From NCBI GenBank assembly GCA_017959485.1, contig JAGDAM010000324.1, positions 1-5,494 on the forward strand: a stretch of 5,494 nt of DNA, written 5' to 3'. Position numbers and translations under genes: made by a program. Below, one piece after another: positions 1 to 5,494 of this stretch (the first letter of the stretch is position 1; each line of letters begins with the position of its first letter). This stretch comes from Clostridia bacterium. Lineage in GTDB: Bacteria; Bacillota_A; Clostridia; Oscillospirales; CAG-272. The notes under the pieces were generated by a model. It did not search any database and was not told the DNA's origin. It saw nothing but the letters and a program-made list of their open reading frames with translations.

Positions 1-384
1 CGCGCCTCGCTCGGAGGACGCGCGGCTGAGATCGTATATTACGGCGAAAGGGACGGGGTTTCAACCGGCGCCTCCGGTGATCTCGTGAACGCGACCGCGC
101 TGGCCCGGCAGTTCATCTGCGCCTACGGAATGGACGCGGAGTTCGGTCTGTCGGTCGTTGATTACCGCGCGGCTGCCGAGGGCGAACTCTCTGCAGAGGT
201 CAGAGCGGCTGTCAACAGGATTCTGGAAAGAGAACTTGCAGGCGCTATCGGAATAATTGAAGAACGCCGCGAGGCGGTAGACGCTCTCGTCGGCGAACTT
301 GTCGCGAAGAATTATCTGAACAGAGAGGAGATATCCGCAATACTCGGACATCCGGTGTCCGGCGGAGAAGTGGTGCCCAAATGA
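1..384 (+). CDS. FtsH-like AAA/M41 zinc metalloprotease, C-terminal part (5' end outside window)
   Basis: FtsH-type proteases are membrane-anchored hexamers that use an AAA motor to pull membrane and cytoplasmic proteins into an M41 zinc protease chamber. Only the last 127 residues are visible. They begin with an LGGRAAE segment (residues 4-10), followed by YGERDGVSTGASGDL (14-28). This matches the FtsH signature ending in TGASNDL, whose Asp (here D27) is the third zinc ligand of the family. Next come ATALARQFICAYGM (31-44) and a C-terminal helical bundle ending in LNREEISAIL, like the usual LDGEEIxxIL end of FtsH. The AAA domain, the HEXXH motif and the membrane helices would lie upstream and cannot be checked. 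The reading frame is open to base 1, so the internal GTG at 85 is not the start. The link between the zinc-ligand segment and the C-terminal helices (about residues 45-62) is shorter and less conserved than in housekeeping FtsH, and the usual long polar tail is missing. It may therefore be a divergent paralogue rather than the main FtsH. Its stop overlaps the next gene by 4 bp. Confidence 0.85.
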   Translation, partial: RASLGGRAAEIVYYGERDGVSTGASGDLVNATALARQFICAYGMDAEFGLSVVDYRAAAEGELSAEVRAAVNRILERELAGAIGIIEERREAVDALVGELVAKNYLNREEISAILGHPVSGGEVVPK

Positions 385-3245
385 CTTGTTGTTTTACTGT
401 TGGAGCGATCCTGTCGCTGCTCGCTTTCGGCGGGGCAGTGGTCCTGTTCGTATTTTACGTCGTACAGGAGATACGCAAAAAAAGTTTGATCAAAAAAGGC
501 CAAAAAGTCGAGGCCTTCAGAATCCGCACCCGCTCGATCAGAACGAAGACCATGTGGCTGTCAGTCCTGCTGATGGCGTCGGTGTTGTTTTTAAGACTGG
601 CAGTCGGTTTTTATATCATAGGCGACCCGGATGTGGTCCCGGAAAACGAGCGTATATCGCTGGGCATTTTCGAGACCTCGCTGAACAGCGTTGTATTCGC
701 TCTCCAGACGTTCAGTCTCGACGCGAGCTACGCGACCTTCATCTCGGTCGGTCGGTCGATTGTAAGCAAGCTTTGCGGCGAGGGATGGGGATGTGCTTTC
801 GGGGGCTATACTGCCTTTCTGAACGCGGCGGCCCCTCTTATGGGCGGTTTCTTCATCCTTGAGGTCATAGCCGAGTTGTCTCCTTCGCTGAGAATGCGTC
901 TGCACTGCTGGGGCAGCAAATACTTTTTCAGCGAACTTAACGAAAACTCTCTCGCCCTTGCAAAAGAACTTGCGGGACCGGGCATTATGCTCATTTTTAC
1001 CGACGTTTCGCGTGACGGAGTCGATTCCGAGTTTGTGTCACAGGCAAAGGGACTCGGCGCGGTCTGTTTGAAAGAGGATCTGCTCAGCATTCCCGCTCCG
1101 AAGCTTACAAGCAGCAAAACCAAACTGTTTCTGATCGATACTTCGGAAACCGCCAATCTCGAGGCACTGACTTCGCTCCTTTCTTCGCTGCCTTCCTCTC
1201 CCAAAAAGTCTTCGGGGGAGAACACACATGACAAGAACGAGTCGGCAGAAATATACGTCTTTTCGACCGACCGGGAATATTCAAATCTTGACGAGGAGAT
1301 CGCTTTTATCGTAAATCGGCTTTTCGACGGCAAAGACACAGGCAGAGTTCCAAGGATCATTCCGGTAAACGGAATACGCAATATGGTCATAAAGCTGTTT
1401 ACCGACGTTCCTCTTTTCGAGCCGCTCATCGGTTCTCAAGATCCCGGGAAAGCTGAAGACAAGCAGCTGAATCTGACCATCATCGGAAGCGGTTCCATCG
1501 GCACCGAGGCGTTTCTCAACGCATACTGGTGCGGGCAGATGCTCGGCTGCCGTCTGCATATTACTGTTATTTCTAAAGAAAAAAGAAATGCTCACAGCAG
1601 CTTCCCCGGAGAGGGCGATTTTGAGGGAAGGATAAACTCAATAAATCCCGAGATTTTTATGACGGCCGATCCATCCTCGCCGCTTTTCAAAAACAATAAA
1701 AAGAACGGGACAAATCCGCCTTATTTTTCATACGATTATATTGAGGCGGACGTCCTTTCAGGCGAGCTCGATTCGGGAGTCTGCTGCGAAGCCGTATCCG
1801 ATACCGATTATTTTATCGTTGCAATCGGTACCGACGAGCTGAATTTTGAACTTGCAGACAAGCTTCGCCGTGCGGTCGGAGCGCGTCATCTTTACGATGA
1901 CGGGCACCGCAATACGGTAATAAGCTATGCTGTCTACAGTTCCGATCTGTGCCGCGCTCTCAATAAGGAAAAAAGGCACAAATACCGTCCGTCGGAGGGC
2001 GCCTGTGACGTCTATATGCACGCGTTCGGGAGTCTGGAAGAGGTTTACAGCCGTGAAAACGTCACGCTTTCCGATTGTAAAATCAACAATTATTCGGATA
2101 TTTACAGCGTCCAGTCGGATTCCGCGAGAAGGACCCACCGCAGATACGCGGAATATTCCGCCGGATTCCATACCGAGTCGTTTTTCACAAGCGCAAACGA
2201 CGGTATTTTCACCCTCCCGGCGGAAGAATATCTTGTATTCGTGAAGAATCCGGAAGCGGAGCCGCCCCGCGGAGGCACCGGCAGGCAGAGTATGCTGAAC
2301 GACCTTGCCTGGCTCGAACACCGCAGATGGAACGCGTATATGAGGAGCAGAGGTTTCAGAAACCCGCGGGACAAATTCGGGAAAGGATTCGAACAGTACT
2401 GCAATCTGACCGGGCTTACCGATCATCCGGAGAAGTCACATAAGTATATTTCGCTCAGATTGCATCCCTGCCTTGTCGAATGCGACAAACTCGGAATGAG
2501 TGAAAGCATTGACGAGCTTAAGAATAATCCGGAAGCAAACGATCCGCTGGACATGGTGTCTCTTGAAAGATACGGTCTGATTTATGACCCGGACGGACTG
2601 GCCGACCCTCCGTCGGATTTTAAAAAATTCGATAAACCGTCGGAAGGAATATCAAAGGAGGAAGAGACGACTGCAAGGCTGCTTGTTGAATGGCGCAAAA
2701 AACTTGACCAAGTTCTTGAGCTCAGGTATTTCTTCGTTGCGAAAAAATGTTCCGCTCACACGTTCCCCTTCGACGGTGCTCCCGTGGCGGATAAGCTTGT
2801 TAAGAATGACATATGTCTGCTTCTCGCAGGGGAGCAAAAGGGAAGTGAAAGCAAAGACGATAAGCGGTGGGTGCGGATCAAAAACGTAACCAGCGGCATA
2901 ATCTCTTATATTGATGAATCGTATATCGGGGAAACGGTAACCGGTTCCTCTCTTGCTCAACCCGAGTTCTGTCCGGGCAGCCCATCGTCCGCGAAGCATA
3001 GAACAGTGGAGGTCATACTCAGCGACGCCGCACCCCGCGGATGCATCTATGTCGCGGAATTCTCTTATCATAACGGCAGCGGCAAGAAAAGCACAAATAC
3101 GGTTTCTTTCACCGGAAACAGAGTTTCGGACCGAATCGGAGCAGACTGCGTTTGTACCGTCAGAGCATCTTTGAAAGTTAATGACAGTACGCTGAATGTT
3201 GAATCATCTCAAGTCCGCTCGGGAGAGATAGTAGTCAAAGAATGA
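381..3245 (+). CDS. Channel-like membrane protein with tandem RCK/TrkA-type Rossmann domains and a RyR domain (954 aa)
   Basis: I recognise the architecture but know no established function. Hydrophobic helices lie at about residues 6-28, 58-80 and 143-165. A further amphipathic, pore-helix-like stretch at 95-123 (ending TFSLDASY) sits in the loop between the last two. The basic stretch 31-57 suggests a cytoplasmic loop after helix 1, which would place the large C-terminal part in the cytoplasm. Residues 178-347 look like a degenerate Rossmann/RCK unit, starting YFFSELNENSLALAKEL and ending with the RCK-like MVIKLFTDVPLFEPL. Residues 361-525 form a second Rossmann unit with a clean GSGSIG (369-374, GxGxxG) for a dinucleotide or nucleotide ligand and a later strand, DYFIVAIGTDEL. 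Residues 637-740 carry RyR-domain hallmarks: WLEHRRWNAYMRSRGF and LHPCLVECDKL. Residues 795-850 resemble a bacterial SH3 fold (KRWVRIKN, then GIISYIDESYI), and 872-954 are beta-rich. The ATG at 381 lies in an ATGA overlap with the upstream FtsH-like stop, with GGAG at 364-367 (13-nt spacing), so translational coupling is likely. The gene ends at a strong terminator. A ligand-gated channel or membrane sensor is inferred; the domain calls come from motif reading. Confidence 0.8.
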   Translation: MTCCFTVGAILSLLAFGGAVVLFVFYVVQEIRKKSLIKKGQKVEAFRIRTRSIRTKTMWLSVLLMASVLFLRLAVGFYIIGDPDVVPENERISLGIFETSLNSVVFALQTFSLDASYATFISVGRSIVSKLCGEGWGCAFGGYTAFLNAAAPLMGGFFILEVIAELSPSLRMRLHCWGSKYFFSELNENSLALAKELAGPGIMLIFTDVSRDGVDSEFVSQAKGLGAVCLKEDLLSIPAPKLTSSKTKLFLIDTSETANLEALTSLLSSLPSSPKKSSGENTHDKNESAEIYVFSTDREYSNLDEEIAFIVNRLFDGKDTGRVPRIIPVNGIRNMVIKLFTDVPLFEPLIGSQDPGKAEDKQLNLTIIGSGSIGTEAFLNAYWCGQMLGCRLHITVISKEKRNAHSSFPGEGDFEGRINSINPEIFMTADPSSPLFKNNKKNGTNPPYFSYDYIEADVLSGELDSGVCCEAVSDTDYFIVAIGTDELNFELADKLRRAVGARHLYDDGHRNTVISYAVYSSDLCRALNKEKRHKYRPSEGACDVYMHAFGSLEEVYSRENVTLSDCKINNYSDIYSVQSDSARRTHRRYAEYSAGFHTESFFTSANDGIFTLPAEEYLVFVKNPEAEPPRGGTGRQSMLNDLAWLEHRRWNAYMRSRGFRNPRDKFGKGFEQYCNLTGLTDHPEKSHKYISLRLHPCLVECDKLGMSESIDELKNNPEANDPLDMVSLERYGLIYDPDGLADPPSDFKKFDKPSEGISKEEETTARLLVEWRKKLDQVLELRYFFVAKKCSAHTFPFDGAPVADKLVKNDICLLLAGEQKGSESKDDKRWVRIKNVTSGIISYIDESYIGETVTGSSLAQPEFCPGSPSSAKHRTVEVILSDAAPRGCIYVAEFSYHNGSGKKSTNTVSFTGNRVSDRIGADCVCTVRASLKVNDSTLNVESSQVRSGEIVVKE

Positions 3246-3284
3246 CCGCGGAATTGCCATAGATAATTTTGTAAAACAGCTAAT

Positions 3285-3331
3285 CGGGTCTGTAAAAAAA
3301 GTCGATTTTTTCACAGACCCGCCTGTTTTTT
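3285..3331 (+). terminator. Intrinsic terminator closing the FtsH-like / RCK-RyR operon
   Basis: CGGGTCTGT (3285-3293) pairs perfectly with ACAGACCCG (3313-3321). Inside this, after one A-C mismatch, six A:T pairs extend the stem to a 5-nt loop, GTCGA. The hairpin is followed, after CCTG, by six T residues (3326-3331). It begins 40 bases after the stop of the 954-residue gene and precedes the next promoter, so it separates the two transcription units. The stem is much longer than is usual for a minimal terminator. Confidence 0.9.
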
Positions 3332-3351
3332 AACAAAACCGCTCAGGACTA

Positions 3352-3380
3352 TTGACAAACCCGCAGCCGCGATGTATAAT
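3352..3380 (+). promoter_or_regulatory. Sigma-A/sigma-70 promoter with perfect consensus hexamers
   Basis: TTGACA (3352-3357) and TATAAT (3375-3380) are separated by exactly 17 bp, so both hexamers and the spacing are the housekeeping consensus. Transcription would start near 3386-3388, giving a leader of about 70 nt before the ATPase gene at 3456. It lies just downstream of the previous operon's terminator. A promoter this close to consensus is expected to be strong unless it is repressed. Confidence 0.9.
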
Positions 3381-3387
3381 GAATACA

Positions 3388-3410
3388 AATTCAGTGAAAA
3401 ATAATTCAGT
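3388..3410 (+). repeat. Two direct AATTCAGT repeats just downstream of the -10 box
   Basis: The octamer AATTCAGT occurs at 3388-3395 and again at 3403-3410, 15 bp apart start to start, with an A-rich spacer. The first copy sits at the predicted transcription start, so the pair could be an operator for a repressor of the strong promoter. The sequence is short and AT-rich, so chance is possible. Confidence 0.35.
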
Positions 3411-3443
3411 AAGATAACGCCGAATAATCATCGGGCGAGGTAA

Positions 3444-3450
3444 GGGAGGA
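3444..3450 (+). promoter_or_regulatory. Shine-Dalgarno site of the ATPase-DUF234 gene
   Basis: GGGAGGA at 3444-3450 contains a full GGAGG core (3445-3449) that ends 6 nt before the ATG at 3456. This is near-ideal spacing and fixes the start of the downstream gene. Confidence 0.9.
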
Positions 3451-3455
3451 CGGTC

Positions 3456-4820
3456 ATGTTTTTCGCGAGAGAGAAGGAGCTGGCGCTTATCGGAGAACTG
3501 CTCCGCAAAAAAAGCGGGAGCGCTATGATATACGGGAAGCGGAAAGTCGGCAAAACGACGCTTCTCACATACGCTTTGAGTAAAAGCCGGGAAAAAACAG
3601 TTTATTATGAATGTCTGAAATCCACGATGGAGGACAACGTCGAGGGCTTTGTAGACGTTCTGGTGCGCGAAAAGGTAATTCCGGTTCCGATTTCGTTCAG
3701 AAGTTTCACCGACGTTTTTGCGTATCTGAACACTCTCGACGGAACCTACAACGTAATCATTGACGAATACCCGTATCTTAAGGAGTTAACTCTGCCCGAA
3801 ACGGTCGATTCGGTTTTTCAGGCAGTCATAGACAATCATATTAAAAACGTCCGTCTGTTTATCTCCGGCTCGCACGTCGGTATGATGAGGGACCTGCTGG
3901 AGGAGAAGAACGCTCTTTACGGCCGCTTTTCCCTGACGCTGCAGCTGAAAGAGCTGAATTACCGTGAAGCCGCTATGTTCTATCCCGAAAAAAGCGCGTA
4001 TGATAAAGCGGGAGTGTACGCGGTATTCGGCGGTTCTCCCTACGTGAACGGATTCATCGATCCGGCCAAATCGCTGAAGGAGAATATTATATCTACTGTC
4101 CTCAACGAATCGCATCCCGTTTATCAGTACGCGGAGCATCTTATGATTTCCGATTTTTCACGCGCGATCGGCGCGGAGCGGATTGTCGCGGCAATCGCCA
4201 ACGGAAAGCAGAAGTACGGCGAAATTGAAAGCAAGCTCGGCATGAAGAGCAACGGACTGCTTTCAAAGCAGCTCGCGGCTCTTCTCCGCATGGAGATTGT
4301 AACCAAAACCTTCCCGATCAACAAACCGGACGACAGTAAAAAAAGCGCTTACGAGGTGAACGACAATCTGCTGCGGTTTTACTACTCGTACGTTTATAAA
4401 AACAAGAGCGCTCTGCGTGTGCTCGGTCAGGAAGCTTTTTTCGACGGGTACGTTGACCGGTCGCTTCCGACCTTCGTTTCGCACCGGTTTGAGGAGATCG
4501 CGCGAACGTATTTTGCGCTCCGTGTGAGAAGCGGGGAGCTGAAGGGCGTTACAAATATCGGAACCTATTATTACGACGACAGCGAAACGAAGACGAACGG
4601 CGAATTCGACGTAGCTCTGGAGCGCGGGAATATATATGATATTTACGAAGTAAAATACCGTTTGGCTCCGCTCGGTATCGGTGAAATGAAAAAAGAAGAA
4701 GAGCAGATAAAGAGAATAAAAGGCCTGCAGATAGGAAAAATCGGATTCGTGTCGATTTCGGGATTCGATTCCGCGCAAAGCGAATTAGATTTGGTAACCG
4801 GAGACGATCTGTATTCCTGA
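3456..4820 (+). CDS. Archaeal-type P-loop ATPase with C-terminal DUF234 nuclease-like domain (454 aa)
   Basis: The protein starts FFAREKELALI, the typical opening of the ATPase_2 (archaeal ATPase, STAND-related) family. A Walker A motif, GKRKVGKT (27-34), follows, then a Walker B strand NVIIDE (99-104) and the sensor-like RLFISGS (132-138). The segment LQLKELNYREAAMFY (162-176) matches the conserved post-ATPase region of the family. Residues of about 240-300 look like a winged-helix module (KYGEIESKLGM, then LSKQLAALLRMEIV). The C-terminal part (about 300-454) fits DUF234: NDNLLRFYYSYVY (303-313), FEEIARTYF (345-353), GEFDVAL (382-388) and IYEVKY (396-401). Together these give the E...D...ExK pattern of PD-(D/E)XK nuclease folds, with D385, E398 and K400 as candidate catalytic residues. 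Length and domain order are normal for the family, which is common in Clostridia, Bacteroidetes and archaea, often as isolated genes, and has no settled function. It has its own consensus promoter and ribosome binding site and ends before a large hairpin, so it is monocistronic. Family assignment is firm; nuclease activity is inference. Confidence 0.9.
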   Translation: MFFAREKELALIGELLRKKSGSAMIYGKRKVGKTTLLTYALSKSREKTVYYECLKSTMEDNVEGFVDVLVREKVIPVPISFRSFTDVFAYLNTLDGTYNVIIDEYPYLKELTLPETVDSVFQAVIDNHIKNVRLFISGSHVGMMRDLLEEKNALYGRFSLTLQLKELNYREAAMFYPEKSAYDKAGVYAVFGGSPYVNGFIDPAKSLKENIISTVLNESHPVYQYAEHLMISDFSRAIGAERIVAAIANGKQKYGEIESKLGMKSNGLLSKQLAALLRMEIVTKTFPINKPDDSKKSAYEVNDNLLRFYYSYVYKNKSALRVLGQEAFFDGYVDRSLPTFVSHRFEEIARTYFALRVRSGELKGVTNIGTYYYDDSETKTNGEFDVALERGNIYDIYEVKYRLAPLGIGEMKKEEEQIKRIKGLQIGKIGFVSISGFDSAQSELDLVTGDDLYS

Positions 4821-4833
4821 AGGCAAATGACAC

Positions 4834-4877
4834 ACTTCCGCCCGGCGTTCGGGGTTTCCCGAACGCCGGGCGGAAGT
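4834..4877. terminator. Perfect 20-bp GC-rich hairpin between convergent genes, probable bidirectional terminator
   Basis: The arms 4834-4853 and 4858-4877 are exact reverse complements with a 4-nt GTTT loop. The core is CCGCCCGGCGTTCGGG. The hairpin starts 14 nt after the ATPase stop and ends 27 nt before the tpiA stop on the other strand, so it is well placed to terminate both transcripts. Neither side has a U-tract, so it is not a canonical intrinsic terminator. It may instead stabilise both 3' ends or act with Rho or another factor. Confidence 0.7.
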
Positions 4878-4904
4878 TATAATGATAAGCGGTTTCGGCG
4901 AAAC

Positions 4905-5494
4905 TTACTGAGCGGCGTCGACGATTGCGGCGAACTTTTCGGGAACGAGAGACGCGCCTCCGATGAGGCCTCCGTCGACGTTCTTCTTGGCGAGAAGCTC
5001 GGCGGCGTTCTTGTCGTTCATCGATCCGCCGTACTGGATGGTGATCTCTTCGGCGGCCTTCTTGCCGTAAAGCCCGGCGATAACCTTGCGGATGACTCCG
5101 CAGGTCTCGTCCGCCTGCTCGGGAGTGGCGGTGAGCCCGGTCCCGATCGCCCAGACGGGTTCGTAGGCGATGATGACGTTCTTCAGCTCGTCGGCGGTGA
5201 TGCCGGCGAGGTCGAGCTTGGTCTGCATACCGACGACTTCGTCGGTGATGCCCGCGAGGCGCTGTTCCTTTACCTCTCCGAGGCAGAGGATGACCTTGAG
5301 TCCGGCGGCGAGAGCGGCTCTCGTGCGCTTGTTGACCGTTTCGTCGGTCTCGGCGAAATACTGACGTCTCTCGCTGTGTCCGACGATGACGTACTCGACG
5401 CCGACCTCTTTCAGCATTCTCGCGGATACTTCGCCGGTGAAGGCGCCGTGGTCCTCGAAGTGGACGTTTTCGGCTCCGACGTGAATGTTGGTGC
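4905..5494 (-). CDS. tpiA: Triosephosphate isomerase, N-terminus cut by window edge
   Basis: This enzyme interconverts dihydroxyacetone phosphate and glyceraldehyde 3-phosphate in glycolysis and gluconeogenesis in the cytoplasm. About 196 residues of the usual 250 or so are visible, and the frame runs open to the window edge. The first visible residues, including HFEDHGAFTGEVSARML, belong to the family, so the internal ATG at 5417 is not the start. Catalytic histidine is present in VGHSERR and catalytic glutamate in AYEPVWAIGTG, which also holds the flexible loop 6. The C-terminal phosphate-binding segments IQYGGSMND and GGLIGGASL are intact, ending at a TAA stop (4905-4907). The N-terminal lysine motif (NWKMN) lies outside. 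Codon use leans strongly to AAG, ATC and GTC, as expected of a highly expressed gene, unlike the two upstream genes. It is convergent with the ATPase gene and shares the hairpin between them. Upstream glycolytic neighbours cannot be seen. Confidence 0.97.
   Translation of the reverse strand, partial: TNIHVGAENVHFEDHGAFTGEVSARMLKEVGVEYVIVGHSERRQYFAETDETVNKRTRAALAAGLKVILCLGEVKEQRLAGITDEVVGMQTKLDLAGITADELKNVIIAYEPVWAIGTGLTATPEQADETCGVIRKVIAGLYGKKAAEEITIQYGGSMNDKNAAELLAKKNVDGGLIGGASLVPEKFAAIVDAAQ

Noticed and set aside
85..384. GTG at 85 as the start of a separate 99-residue gene
   Set aside because: The frame is open to base 1 and the upstream residues (LGGRAAE, STGAS) are part of the FtsH signature, so this is the interior of a truncated gene.
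806..1429. 207-codon open frame on the minus strand
   Set aside because: Antisense to the RCK-like part of the real gene; low-complexity serine-rich translation with no recognisable domain.
1758..2426. 222-codon open frame on the minus strand
   Set aside because: It lies fully inside the 954-residue gene, which has recognisable domains over this stretch. The minus-strand translation has no recognisable motif, and several similar antisense frames occur, so it is a shadow.
3253..3333. Short open stretch running from the end of the operon through the terminator to a TAA
   Set aside because: There is no ATG, GTG or TTG start in frame and no ribosome binding site. The sequence is explained by the terminator hairpin.
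4263..4778. 171-codon open frame on the minus strand
   Set aside because: Antisense to the DUF234 domain of the ATPase gene, which is well supported; no recognisable motif.
4878..4883. TATAAT just after the hairpin as a promoter -10 box
   Set aside because: There is no -35 element at the right distance, because that position falls within the hairpin arm, and no plus-strand gene lies downstream.
5417..5417. Internal ATG as the tpiA start
   Set aside because: Conserved family residues continue upstream in frame to the window edge, and starting here would remove part of the barrel.

Overview
This 5.5 kb window looks like a piece of a bacterial chromosome, most likely from an anaerobic Firmicute of the Clostridia (gut or Oscillospiraceae type). 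The reasons are a moderate GC content, strong AGGAGG-type ribosome binding sites, a textbook sigma-A promoter, a clostridial-looking triosephosphate isomerase, and protein families common in that group. The taxonomic call is inference from family resemblance only.

Layout. (1) Positions 1-384 (+) are the C-terminal end of an FtsH-type AAA/M41 zinc metalloprotease; its start lies outside the window. (2) Its stop codon overlaps by 4 bp (ATGA) the start of a large gene at 381-3245 (+). This gene encodes a 954-residue membrane protein with a three-helix, channel-like N-terminus, two Rossmann-type domains resembling RCK/TrkA modules, a ryanodine-receptor (RyR) type domain, and a beta-rich SH3-like tail. 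The pair forms the end of an operon closed by a strong intrinsic terminator at 3285-3331. (3) A consensus promoter (TTGACA, 17 bp, TATAAT) then drives a monocistronic gene at 3456-4820 (+), an archaeal-type ATPase with a C-terminal DUF234 nuclease-like domain. (4) A perfect 20-bp hairpin at 4834-4877 separates this gene from the convergent tpiA at 4905-5494 (-), which encodes triosephosphate isomerase and is cut by the window edge at its N-terminus.

How the parts may work together. The FtsH-like protease and the channel-like RCK/RyR protein are almost certainly co-translated, and both should sit in the cytoplasmic membrane with their functional domains in the cytoplasm. This makes them a plausible two-component unit in which a ligand- or nucleotide-sensing membrane protein works with a membrane protease. 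It is the most interesting element of the window, and its function is unknown to me. The ATPase-DUF234 gene is an independent, insulated accessory unit of a family without an established function. tpiA is ordinary housekeeping glycolysis. I see no tRNA, rRNA, CRISPR array, insertion sequence or riboswitch. The only non-coding stretches are 3246-3455 (210 bp, terminator plus promoter region) and 4821-4904 (84 bp, hairpin).
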